Below are positions 1-7,330 of a stretch of DNA of 15,375 nucleotides, piece by piece. Origin of the DNA: Synergistaceae bacterium. Its GTDB lineage: Bacteria; Synergistota; Synergistia; Synergistales; Aminobacteriaceae. Made by a program: the position numbers and the translations under genes. The notes beneath the pieces are model-generated. The model did not search any database, was not told where the DNA came from, and saw only the letters and a program-made list of their open reading frames with translations. The stretch covers positions 1 to 15,375 of the forward strand of contig JAFRSL010000165.1 in NCBI GenBank assembly GCA_017427625.1, read 5' to 3'. Positions within the stretch are counted from its first letter, which is position 1; every line of letters starts with the position of its first letter.

Positions 1-1401
1 CCCCGAATCATCACGGAAGAACTTCCAGACGGGAATCTCGGTGTCCCATACAGTGCAACGCTCATGGCCGAAGGGAATGTTACGTGGAAGGCTCAGAATG
101 GTTTCATCTCAGGGCTTAGGCTGAGAACGTCAGGGGAAATTTCTGGTACTCCAACGGTAGCGAGGACTTTCACGGTTACTGTCGTGGCTGAAAATGAGGC
201 CGGAAGAACTTCGCGGACATTCACTGTTACGATTAACGGAAAGAAGAACCTGAGGATCACTCCGAACTCGCTGCCAAAAGCAAAATGGGGAAAGAAGTAC
301 TCGAAAACTTTCAAGGTCTCAGGTTTGAAGTCGCCAGCTTGGACAGTTTCAGGAGACCTTCCAGATGGCCTGAGTCTCAACAGCTCAATTGGAAGGATCT
401 CCGGCACTGTAACAGGTGTTGGAACGTTCAACTTCACCGTAACCGCAAGAAACGGCACAGTCATCTCTAAGGACTACTCGCTCACGGTCAAGGGCATTAA
501 GCCGAAGCTCAAAGGCTCTTTGCCGAAGGGGATCGTTGGGACTGAATACTACGCTGAACTCAGGGCTACGGGTACTACGCCGATGACGTGGAGCATTCCG
601 AGATTGCCGGAAGGTTTGGTGCTGACGGTCTCTGATGACGGGAAACTCTGCATCATCTCAGGCACTCCAACAGAGGGCAACAAGCGAAAAGTCTCCGTGA
701 ACTTGACCAACGCAGCAGGAAGTATCAAGAAGAATCTCGCGCTCAAATTGAATTTCACCAAGCCAAAAATCACAACGCTCGTGCTCCCGGCAGGACGTAA
801 GGGAACAGCTTACTCCGCAAAATTCAAAGCGTCAGGTTCGCCCGCAATAACGTGGAGGAAATCAAGCGGTAAACTCCCTAAAGGCATAACGCTCTATGAG
901 GACGGTACAATGTCGGGAACTCCTGAAGAAGCCGGAGATTTCACCTTCAAAGTTCAGGCAAAGAACGGAGGCGGAAAAGACAGCGCAAGATTCATCCTCA
1001 ACGTCTCGGAAACTCAGCACGACGAACAAAACACCGATTACGGCCATGACTCAACGCAGGGGACTGTTGTGTGCACACACACTCTCTCTCAAGGGGCAGT
1101 AGATGTTGAGCCTGATGCGTATGGGGATGTCTATGTTACGGCGGCTTTGCTGGGTGAGATTGAGGTTGACGAGGAGGGAATGTACGAGTTCGAGGTAGTC
1201 CTGAGCGATGATGTTCCTGACGGATTGCTGGTTTGGCGTGAAACTCCCGATGCTGAAAACGATACTGAGAATGCGATATTCCTCGATGATGACGGTGAGA
1301 TTATTCACTCAGTTCCAGAGAGCAGAAGCGTTACCGTCAGTGCGTGGCTTGAACCTGGAAAGGTCTACGAGCCTGCTATAATAGTGAAAGTGTCAAGATA
1401 G
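1..1401 (+). CDS. Putative-Ig-repeat protein, C-terminal part (5' truncated by window edge)
   Basis: The reading frame is open from base 1 and in register with the later ATG at 64, so the real start lies outside the window and residue 64 is not a true start. The visible 466 residues hold about four repeats of 75-85 residues of the putative-Ig (He_PIG) type. Each runs from LP.G..G..Y through W.....LP.GL and SGTP to a final TVT/NV strand; clear SGTP-type motifs sit near bases 145, 400, 660 and 915. After base 1010 comes an acidic, Asp/Glu-rich C-terminal domain of about 125 residues (EVDEEGMYEFEVVLSDDVP near 1160-1215) with no membrane anchor, cell-wall sorting signal or transmembrane segment. 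Proteins of this build are usually exported surface or secreted adhesin-like proteins; that role is inference, since the signal peptide is not visible. The gene ends at a strong bidirectional terminator. Confidence 0.85.
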   Translation, partial: PRIITEELPDGNLGVPYSATLMAEGNVTWKAQNGFISGLRLRTSGEISGTPTVARTFTVTVVAENEAGRTSRTFTVTINGKKNLRITPNSLPKAKWGKKYSKTFKVSGLKSPAWTVSGDLPDGLSLNSSIGRISGTVTGVGTFNFTVTARNGTVISKDYSLTVKGIKPKLKGSLPKGIVGTEYYAELRATGTTPMTWSIPRLPEGLVLTVSDDGKLCIISGTPTEGNKRKVSVNLTNAAGSIKKNLALKLNFTKPKITTLVLPAGRKGTAYSAKFKASGSPAITWRKSSGKLPKGITLYEDGTMSGTPEEAGDFTFKVQAKNGGGKDSARFILNVSETQHDEQNTDYGHDSTQGTVVCTHTLSQGAVDVEPDAYGDVYVTAALLGEIEVDEEGMYEFEVVLSDDVPDGLLVWRETPDAENDTENAIFLDDDGEIIHSVPESRSVTVSAWLEPGKVYEPAIIVKVSR

Positions 1402-1414
1402 TTCTGACTTGATG

Positions 1415-1452
1415 AAAAAAAAAGCCCTCCGCTCTGGAGGGTTTCCTTTTTC
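1415..1452. terminator. Bidirectional intrinsic terminator
   Basis: A perfect 6-bp GC-rich stem CCCTCC/GGAGGG (1425-1430 and 1436-1441) with a 5-nt loop is flanked by nine A on the left and by TTTCCTTTTT on the right. It gives a U-tract on both strands. It lies between two convergent genes whose stop codons are at 1401 and 1460, so it can end both transcripts. Confidence 0.9.
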
Positions 1453-1459
1453 TCTGAAA

Positions 1460-3238
1460 CTATATCTCGTTTACTGTGATTGAAGTTATGGAGTTGTTCT
1501 TGTCGAGCTGAATCGTGAGGCCAGTCTTTCCGTTCTCGTTGTAGTTCAGGTTACGTCCGTTCTGGCTCGATGGGTAGCCCATGATCTGAAGCAATGCAGT
1601 CTGGCTCATTCCAGTCTTCAAACCGTTCTGAAGCTCCCGGTTCGCGTTTGTCAGCCTTATCCGCGTTATGTCATCGCCCTTAAGCGTCGCAGTAAGTCCC
1701 GGCCATTCCGCAGTCGAACTTGTGCTTCTCGTAGGATTTCCCAGAGCCTCGATTAGCTGGGTCTTGCTGTTCCCGAAAGTCTTCAGCAATGCAGACGAGT
1801 ACCCCGCCGGAAGCCCAGAACCCAATGGCTGAACATACTTCCCGTAAACCCAGCCCTCATTTCCACCTGTCCGAATGTTGTACCAGATTCCAGCGTATTG
1901 CCCCGATGTTACGTTATATGTCCCGAGAACTTCAACGCGAGTGTTGACCTTGAGGCGTGTTACACGTGATGAGCTTGTGGTGTGGTCAGCTCGGACATTG
2001 ACGCTGCTTCCTGTGATTACTCCGCTTCGTGGCTCACGATCAGGCGTGAAATTCGGAAGGACATTCTCGGCCACAGCTATCCCCGAAGGTTCAGCTACGA
2101 CTGGCTGCGTCTCAGGCTCTGTAACATTGCTCACTGGCAGCGGTGTAGGTTCGGGAATCACATCGTTCCTCGCTATCGGAGGCAAATCTCCAGGCGGCAG
2201 CTTCCTCAGTCCAAGAAGGAAGTACAATGCCCCTCCCACTGCCGCAACTAACAGCATCATACTGATGACCTTGCGCCCGGCTGAACGTTTCCGCTTCTTT
2301 CCCTTGTCAGCATATCGTGAGAACTCCTTGTAGCTCGATGCTGCCTCGTTGGCCGACGTTCCCCTCTTCGTGCTCCGGCGCGGCATTTCGTCTTCATCAG
2401 TGCTGCGCTTCACCGATACCCTGTAACCCTGCGTACTCGCCATTTCATCACCATCATTCATATCAATATTCAACGCTCCGTTTTCTTCGGGCGGTTGTTC
2501 CTGAATATCATATTCCTCAGCGTTCTGAGGCATCAATAACTGGTCATTCAGCTTCTCGACATCAATGTCATCATCTCGGCCGGAAAGCGTGAAATTCCCC
2601 ATCTCCGGCATCACTGACAGCTTTGCACCGCACGTTGAACAGTAAGCACTGTCACGCGGGACTATCGCTCCGCATTCAGGGCAGGACTTCGACATCCTCC
2701 GTGTTGAACGTCTCAATATTGGAGGCTCTTGGTTCAGCTGTAAAACCTCGTTCGCTGATACTTCGTCATTCAATGGATCGTCGGGGATGCTTATTGTTGC
2801 AGGCTGAGGCAATGGCGAATCTGGAATTTCCTGAGGAGAAAAGTCTTGCTGGTCGTAGTAGAAATCATCATTGTAGCCCGCTTCATCGTAGTCATCTTCG
2901 TAGCTGTACATCATGTCGTCCTGCCTCGACTTCAGGAAGAAGCATAACAGCCCCGCGAAGAAATATATTCCCCCGTAAAGCCACATGTCCCTCGACGGTA
3001 CGCAAAGCCCCATCGCTATGAAAAGGAACAATGCTCCCCATTTATGCAGGTTGAACGCCGTTATACCGCCTATGAGTGCAAATACCGCCGAGATTACTGG
3101 AAGGCTCGCCAGTAGCGTTGACGGGATTCCATGTACTACCCCTCCGCTTACCGTCAATGAGCCGAAGAGCATAAATACTCCGTGTATTATTGATGTTATC
3201 GACGCTCCGAGTGTCAGTGCCAGTACAATCCAGCTCAT
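1460..3238 (-). CDS. Membrane protein with zinc ribbon, SH3b domain and BamE-like C-terminal repeats
   Basis: This 592-residue protein has no function I can name. From the N-terminus: about four hydrophobic segments (residues 3-30, 43-63, 68-81, 86-103); an acidic Tyr/Asp-rich linker; a zinc ribbon with Cys186, Cys189, Cys200, Cys203 (CPECG and CSTCG); a long disordered charged region ending in a Lys/Arg cluster (313-323); a further membrane segment (324-343); a Pro-rich linker; an SH3b domain (about 405-472, with SSVNVRAD and GWVYGKYVQPL); and two related C-terminal units (about 483-530 and 540-590). The last of these, beginning GLKTGMSQTALLQIMGYPSS, resembles the SmpA/BamE fold signature. 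The zinc ribbon probably faces the cytoplasm and the SH3b part the cell exterior, where such domains often bind peptidoglycan; this topology is inference. ATG start chosen; a GGAG lies 14 nt upstream. A candidate promoter lies at 3283-3311, so it is likely transcribed alone. Confidence 0.85.
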   Translation of the reverse strand: MSWIVLALTLGASITSIIHGVFMLFGSLTVSGGVVHGIPSTLLASLPVISAVFALIGGITAFNLHKWGALFLFIAMGLCVPSRDMWLYGGIYFFAGLLCFFLKSRQDDMMYSYEDDYDEAGYNDDFYYDQQDFSPQEIPDSPLPQPATISIPDDPLNDEVSANEVLQLNQEPPILRRSTRRMSKSCPECGAIVPRDSAYCSTCGAKLSVMPEMGNFTLSGRDDDIDVEKLNDQLLMPQNAEEYDIQEQPPEENGALNIDMNDGDEMASTQGYRVSVKRSTDEDEMPRRSTKRGTSANEAASSYKEFSRYADKGKKRKRSAGRKVISMMLLVAAVGGALYFLLGLRKLPPGDLPPIARNDVIPEPTPLPVSNVTEPETQPVVAEPSGIAVAENVLPNFTPDREPRSGVITGSSVNVRADHTTSSSRVTRLKVNTRVEVLGTYNVTSGQYAGIWYNIRTGGNEGWVYGKYVQPLGSGLPAGYSSALLKTFGNSKTQLIEALGNPTRSTSSTAEWPGLTATLKGDDITRIRLTNANRELQNGLKTGMSQTALLQIMGYPSSQNGRNLNYNENGKTGLTIQLDKNNSITSITVNEI

Positions 3239-3282
3239 TCTTCAAGATTTCACTCCTTCATCAAATATTTTCACGTCTCAAT

Positions 3283-3311
3283 ATTATCACACACCAGCGA
3301 GGCTGTCTTAA
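3283..3311 (-). promoter_or_regulatory. Candidate sigma-70-type promoter for the zinc-ribbon/SH3b gene
   Basis: On the minus strand TTAAGA (3306-3311) and GATAAT (3283-3288) are separated by exactly 17 bp, about 45 bp upstream of the ATG at 3238. The -10 is a 5/6 match and the -35 a 4/6 match, so this is plausible rather than strong. The -35 box sits at the edge of the neighbouring repeat. Confidence 0.45.
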
Positions 3312-3312
3312 A

Positions 3313-3334
3313 ACCCCTCCGTCTCACTGCGCTC
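3313..3334 (+). repeat. Partial extra unit of the structured intergenic repeat
   Basis: The 22-bp string beginning ACCCCTCCGTCTCACT is repeated 34 bp further on at 3347-3368 with three substitutions. It looks like a truncated tandem copy of the end of the larger repeat beside it. Confidence 0.6.
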
Positions 3335-3344
3335 TCTGTGAAGA

Positions 3345-3448
3345 CGACCCCTCCGCCTCACTTCGTTCAGCACCTCCCCTTACGCAGGGGAGGCAAGATT
3401 TTTGCGCCCCATGACAAGGGGGAGAGGGCCAGCTTGCTGGCGAGGGGG
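3345..3448 (-). repeat. Structured intergenic repeat, copy 1
   Basis: About 104 bp, found again in inverted orientation at 6351-6465. It contains two strong hairpins: CCTCCCCT/AGGGGAGG with loop TACGC (3373-3393), and GCCAGC-TT-GCTGGC (3428-3441) inside complementary C-rich and G-rich flanks. It abuts the sua5 stop codon (3449-3451). It resembles the REP- or MITE-like palindromic elements scattered between genes in many genomes. It carries no ORF or transposase, so movement in trans, if any, is inference. The hairpins could also stop transcription leaving sua5, but there is no good U-tract on that strand. Confidence 0.8.
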
Positions 3449-4432
3449 TCAGTTTTCGGATACCTCCACACCGGCAGAGCGTGAGATTCTGTCCCTCAAT
3501 CCCTCAGAAAGCCCCGTATCTCCCTCAGGCCATTCGACAAGAATACATGCAACGTCCTCAGTCTCCAGCTTTCTCAATCCAGCAAAATATCCGTGAGCAT
3601 AATTCTCGATTGACGTGAAGATTATTGACTTCTTCATTGCGAGACTTTTGGGAGGGTTCATCCCCATGAATGCAAAACTTTTCGGCAAACGTCCGGGCTT
3701 CTTCCGCCATATCTTGACGGGGATTGATGGCGCGTAATGCTTGTAGTGTGTTCCTGGTGAACGTTTAAGGCTGGTGTCATCAGGTGCTTCAATGGTGATG
3801 CCGATCCTCTCCTCGATTACTTCACGAGGCATTCCTCCGGGTCTAAGCATCAAGACGTGTTCGGGATTGGTGATGTCGATTACTGTTGACTCAATTCCGA
3901 GCGTAACGCTGCCCCCGTCAACAATCATGTCAATCCTTCCGGCCATGTCCTGAAGAACAGCCTCTGCATCGGTTGGGCTTGGACGGCCTGAGAGGTTCGC
4001 TGAAGGTGCTGCGATTGCAGTGTTTGCGGCGTAAATCAAGGCTCTGGCTGTGGGATTGTCGGGCATTCTTACAGCTGCTGTAGGAAGTCCTCCGCGTGTT
4101 ATTGAGGGTACGATGTCCATCGCTGGAAGAACGAGTGTGAGAGGCCCCGGCCAAAATTCATCGGTCAGCCTCCATGCCAGACGGTTCATCTTGACGTACT
4201 GCGAGGCTTGAGATGGGCTGTAGACGTGAAGGATTAGAGGGTTGTCGGAAGGACGTCCCTTTGCCTCGTAAATCTTCCTTACAGCTTCGGGATTAAGAGC
4301 GTCAGCACCGAGACCGTAGACCGTCTCCGTCGGGAACGCTACAAGTCCCCCTGAACGTATGATCCTCCCAGCCTTCCCTGTGATGAGAGGGTCAGGGTTC
4401 CATCTGTCAACTGTCGCTGTTACTGTTATCAT
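3449..4432 (-). CDS. sua5: L-threonylcarbamoyladenylate synthase, Sua5-type
   Basis: Makes threonylcarbamoyl-AMP from threonine, bicarbonate and ATP, the first step of the t6A37 modification of ANN-decoding tRNAs. The N-terminal YrdC-like domain shows GGLVAFPTETVYGLGADA (about residues 28-45), the K..GRPSDNPL substrate/ATP motif (about 58-66), the S-A-N-LSG segment (about 144-149) and GIESTVID (about 179-186). The linker motif SPGTHYKHYAP (about 225-235) and a Rossmann-like C-terminal domain make it the long Sua5 form, about 327 residues, rather than the short TsaC form. I chose the ATG at 4432; a GTG at 4435 in the same frame is also possible, and both lie downstream of GGAGAG. It overlaps the end of tgt by 26 bases, so two tRNA-modification genes are probably translationally coupled. 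The stop codon abuts a structured repeat, probably the end of the long operon. Confidence 0.95.
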   Translation of the reverse strand: MITVTATVDRWNPDPLITGKAGRIIRSGGLVAFPTETVYGLGADALNPEAVRKIYEAKGRPSDNPLILHVYSPSQASQYVKMNRLAWRLTDEFWPGPLTLVLPAMDIVPSITRGGLPTAAVRMPDNPTARALIYAANTAIAAPSANLSGRPSPTDAEAVLQDMAGRIDMIVDGGSVTLGIESTVIDITNPEHVLMLRPGGMPREVIEERIGITIEAPDDTSLKRSPGTHYKHYAPSIPVKIWRKKPGRLPKSFAFMGMNPPKSLAMKKSIIFTSIENYAHGYFAGLRKLETEDVACILVEWPEGDTGLSEGLRDRISRSAGVEVSEN

Positions 4433-5546
4433 CACGAAATCTCTCCGTAAAATCTCTCAAGAACTCAGGGAACTTTCCAGCTATTATTGCCTCTCTTGCC
4501 TTCTCAGCAATCCTAATCGTGAACCTCAGGTTGTGCCACGTGAATAGCCTCGCCCCTAGAATCTCTCCGCACATGGCCAAGTGCCTCAAGTATGAGCGTG
4601 AAAAATTACGGCAGGCATAGCAGTCGCATTCACTGTCCATCGGGAAAAATTCTTCGGCGTGTGAAGCTCCCCGCATGTTGAGCCGCCCGAATGACGTGAA
4701 GACTGTTGCGTTCCTTCCGTTTCGTGTCGGCATTACGCAGTCGAACATGTCAACACCCCTCGCAATCCCCTCGACGATGTTAGGCGGGTATCCAACTCCC
4801 ATGAGATAGCGTGGCTTGTCCTTAGGCATGATTTCGTTGAGAACGTCAAGTGAGTGATACATGGCCGAGTGTTCTTCGCCGACTGAGAGTCCCCCGATTG
4901 CGTAGCCGGGAAAATCCATTCCGCAGATTTCTTCCGCGCTCCGTCTCCTCAAGTCATCATAGACAGAGCCTTGAACTATCCCGAATAATGCCTGCTTCCC
5001 CGTGTCGTTGTTGGCCATGAAGTATTCCCGTGAACGCTTTGCCCATATCGTCGTCCGCCTGACTGCATCTTCGGCTTTCTCGTGAGTTGCGGGGTATTCG
5101 CAGCACTGGTCGAAACACATCGCTATATCCGAGCCTAGTACTCCCTGCATATTCATCGACCATTCCGGCGACATTGTGAGGAGTGAGCCGTCAATGTGTG
5201 AGCGGCAAATTACTTCCTTGTCAGTGATCTTCTGAAGCCTTGCGAGCGAGAATACCTGAAATCCACCGCTGTCAGTCAGGATTGGCCTCTTCCAGTTCAT
5301 GAAGCTGTGAAGTCCTCCGGCTTTGGCGATGATCTCAGGCGTTGGACGGAGATATAAGTGATACGTGTTGCCCAGAATAATCTGCGAGCCTATGGTCTCA
5401 AGCTCATCAGGAGACATTGCTTTTACCGTCGCAAGAGTTCCTACGGGCATGAATACGGGCGTGTGAATTACTCCGTGAGGTGTCGTGAACTCTCCGGCTC
5501 TGGCTCCTGTTACCGGGCATTGTGCTATAACTTTGAACTCAAACAT
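4407..5546 (-). CDS. tgt: Queuine tRNA-ribosyltransferase (tRNA-guanine transglycosylase)
   Basis: Exchanges guanine-34 in the anticodon of Asp, Asn, His and Tyr tRNAs for preQ1 on the way to queuosine. At 379 residues it is of normal family length. Asp92 in TDSGGFQVFSL is the expected general base, and Asp269 in DMFDCVMPTRNGRN is the expected nucleophile. The zinc site is complete: Cys307, Cys309 and Cys312 (CDCYAC) with His338 (TWHN). The substrate-pocket GGLSVGE loop is at 218-224. The start codon directly follows the stop of the tatD-type gene with no gap, and GGAAGG lies 4 nt upstream. No other queuosine-pathway gene is visible in the window. Confidence 0.97.
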   Translation of the reverse strand: MFEFKVIAQCPVTGARAGEFTTPHGVIHTPVFMPVGTLATVKAMSPDELETIGSQIILGNTYHLYLRPTPEIIAKAGGLHSFMNWKRPILTDSGGFQVFSLARLQKITDKEVICRSHIDGSLLTMSPEWSMNMQGVLGSDIAMCFDQCCEYPATHEKAEDAVRRTTIWAKRSREYFMANNDTGKQALFGIVQGSVYDDLRRRSAEEICGMDFPGYAIGGLSVGEEHSAMYHSLDVLNEIMPKDKPRYLMGVGYPPNIVEGIARGVDMFDCVMPTRNGRNATVFTSFGRLNMRGASHAEEFFPMDSECDCYACRNFSRSYLRHLAMCGEILGARLFTWHNLRFTIRIAEKAREAIIAGKFPEFLRDFTERFRDDNSNSDS

Positions 5547-6320
5547 TTAGCCTTCCCACCCGAAGAATCTTCGCGCATTATCCTCAACAATCCGCGACAA
5601 TTCGGCAACTGAAATCCCGCGTTCCCTCGCAACAGTCTCATAAACATAGCGGACATTGGCAGGCTCATTCCTTCGGCCTCGTAACGGTGCTGGGGCCATG
5701 TAAGGCGAATCTGTCTCACAGAGAATGTTCTCGGCAGGAATAGCACGCACAGTTTCACGAAGTTCGTCGCTGCCCTTAGTGTCCCAAGTTACTGCACCTC
5801 CGAAAGCGCACATTCCTCCCATTCCGATTACCTCGTTGAGATATTGCAATCCCCCGCTGTAGCAGTGGAATAGCAGCTTCAATCCACGATGTACCGTCAA
5901 TATCTCCATTGCGTCATCCATTGCGTCCCTGATGTGAAGTATCACAGGCATGTCGAGTTCTTCTGCTAGTCTCAGGTGAAGCTCGAACATTCGTTTCTGT
6001 ACGTCTCTGGGTGAATGGTCATAGTGATAGTCAAGCCCCGTCTCGCCGATCGCTACTACCCTGTTTGAACGGGCTATGTCCCGGAATACTTCAGGTATCG
6101 CTGTGTAACGTTTGGCCTCGTGCGGGTGAATGCCGATTGCAGCGTAAAGTCCGAACTGCGAGAAGTCCTCTGCCATTCCGGCAGCCTCGCATGAATCCTC
6201 GTAATCGCAGCCAACTATCAGCATCTTACGGACATCAAAATCTCTTGCGCGCGTTATTACGGCCCTTGCATCAAGCCTTAAATCCTCATGGTTAATGTGG
6301 CAGTGTGTGTCTATTAACAT
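5547..6320 (-). CDS. TatD-family metal-dependent DNase/hydrolase
   Basis: A 257-residue TIM-barrel metallohydrolase. Metal-binding residues expected for the family are all present: His6 and His8 in DTHCHIN, Glu93 in GETGLDYHYD, His129 in ILHIRDA, His152 in FHCYSGG and Asp204 in ETDSPYMAP. Family members act as 3'-5' exonucleases or general phosphodiesterases (TatD/YcfH/YabD group); which reaction this one performs cannot be told from sequence. The start is supported by AAGG about 8 nt upstream. It lies 65 bases after ribF, the largest gap in this half of the cluster after the infB leader, and that gap holds part of a structured repeat. Confidence 0.93.
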   Translation of the reverse strand: MLIDTHCHINHEDLRLDARAVITRARDFDVRKMLIVGCDYEDSCEAAGMAEDFSQFGLYAAIGIHPHEAKRYTAIPEVFRDIARSNRVVAIGETGLDYHYDHSPRDVQKRMFELHLRLAEELDMPVILHIRDAMDDAMEILTVHRGLKLLFHCYSGGLQYLNEVIGMGGMCAFGGAVTWDTKGSDELRETVRAIPAENILCETDSPYMAPAPLRGRRNEPANVRYVYETVARERGISVAELSRIVEDNARRFFGWEG

Positions 6321-6350
6321 AATTTTTCCTTTTCCATAATTTAATATTCT

Positions 6351-6465
6351 ACCCCCTCGCCAACAAGTTGGCTCTCTCCCCCTTCTCAGGGGGCGTAAAG
6401 TTCTCCGCTTTCCCAGTCGCCCCTGCGTAAGGGGAGATGTTGAACGAAGCGAGACAGAGGGGTCG
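6351..6465 (+). repeat. Structured intergenic repeat, copy 2 (overlaps the end of ribF)
   Basis: Matches the reverse complement of 3345-3448 almost end to end (ACCCCCTCGCC..., CCCCTGCGTAAGGGGAG, TGAACGAAG.GAG.C.GAGGGGTCG). The hairpin GCCAAC-AA-GTTGGC (6359-6372) differs from copy 1 by a paired change, G-C to A-T, so the stem is preserved. The ribF stop codon lies inside it, and the last 25 codons of ribF come from it. Confidence 0.85.
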
Positions 6466-7330
6466 CATTCATATAGTTGTCATAAATCCTCCGGCATTCA
6501 GCTACATCGTTCGTGATTTGTGCCGAAAGTTCGTCCTTCCCCGAAAACTTCCGTATCCCCCTAACTCGTCCGAGTATCATCGTGATGACTTCCTCGCCGT
6601 AAATATCTCCGTCAAAATCAAGAACGTGAACCTCCGCCCTCGTTCCCTCAACGTCATTGAACGTCGGATTATTCCCAACTGACAATGCACCGCAATACCA
6701 TCGGCCATTGATGAAAATTGCTGACGAGTATACCCCGTAAGCAGGCATCATCTTATTGACAGCTATATTGGCCGTCGGGAATTTCATCGTCCTTCCGCGC
6801 TCATTGCCGTGAATTACCCTGCCAATCATGAAGAACGGATACCCAAGAATCTCAGCAGCAGTCTCGACGTTTCCAGCCATTATAGCCTCGCGGATCGTCG
6901 TGCTCGAATATCGCGGCTTGTCCTTGAGGTCAGCAATAATCACTCGCTCTATTCCGTCAGAACGTGCTAGCTCACGCAATGCCTCAGCGTCCCCTGAACG
7001 TCCGTAACCAAAATGAAAATCACTCCCCATAACAAGACCGTCAACATCAATCCTATCACGCAGGAACCTCCAGAACTCAGACGGCGACAGTCTCATCATC
7101 TCATCGTCGAACTTCAAGACGTACATTCTCGGAATGCCCAATACCCGCCGGATAAGCTCGCGTTCTTGAAGCGTGAAGAGCGGCTGTATCTTCCCCATGA
7201 ATACGGAAGGGTGTGGGTTGAACGTTACAACTCCCCAATCGCCCGAATTTTTAGTGAGCTCACGGCATATCCTGAGGAGTTCCGAGTGCCCTTTGTGGAA
7301 TCCGTCAAACGCACCGATCGTGATTAACAT
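6386..7330 (-). CDS. ribF: Bifunctional riboflavin kinase / FAD synthetase with repeat-derived tail
   Basis: Converts riboflavin to FMN and FMN to FAD. The N-terminal nucleotidyltransferase (FAD synthetase) domain has IGAFDGFHKGH (5-15), FNPHP (37-41), GSDFHFG (102-108) and the YSSTTIR segment (141-147). The C-terminal kinase domain has GRVIHGNERGR, then FPTANI (184-189), YGVYSS and the conserved Glu of AEVHVLDFDGDIYG (232-245). Native sequence appears to stop near residue 289; residues 290-314 (TPLSRFVQHLPL onward) are read from an inserted intergenic repeat that supplies a new stop codon. The start codon overlaps the truB stop by 7 bases (ATGTTAA) and has no clear SD sequence, so it probably relies on coupling to truB. 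Confidence 0.95.
   Translation of the reverse strand: MLITIGAFDGFHKGHSELLRICRELTKNSGDWGVVTFNPHPSVFMGKIQPLFTLQERELIRRVLGIPRMYVLKFDDEMMRLSPSEFWRFLRDRIDVDGLVMGSDFHFGYGRSGDAEALRELARSDGIERVIIADLKDKPRYSSTTIREAIMAGNVETAAEILGYPFFMIGRVIHGNERGRTMKFPTANIAVNKMMPAYGVYSSAIFINGRWYCGALSVGNNPTFNDVEGTRAEVHVLDFDGDIYGEEVITMILGRVRGIRKFSGKDELSAQITNDVAECRRIYDNYMNATPLSRFVQHLPLRRGDWESGELYAP

Noticed and set aside
1875..2333. A 152-codon open frame on the + strand
   Set aside because: Antisense to the SH3b and membrane part of the minus-strand 592-residue protein; composition is Ser/Thr/Arg-rich shadow sequence.
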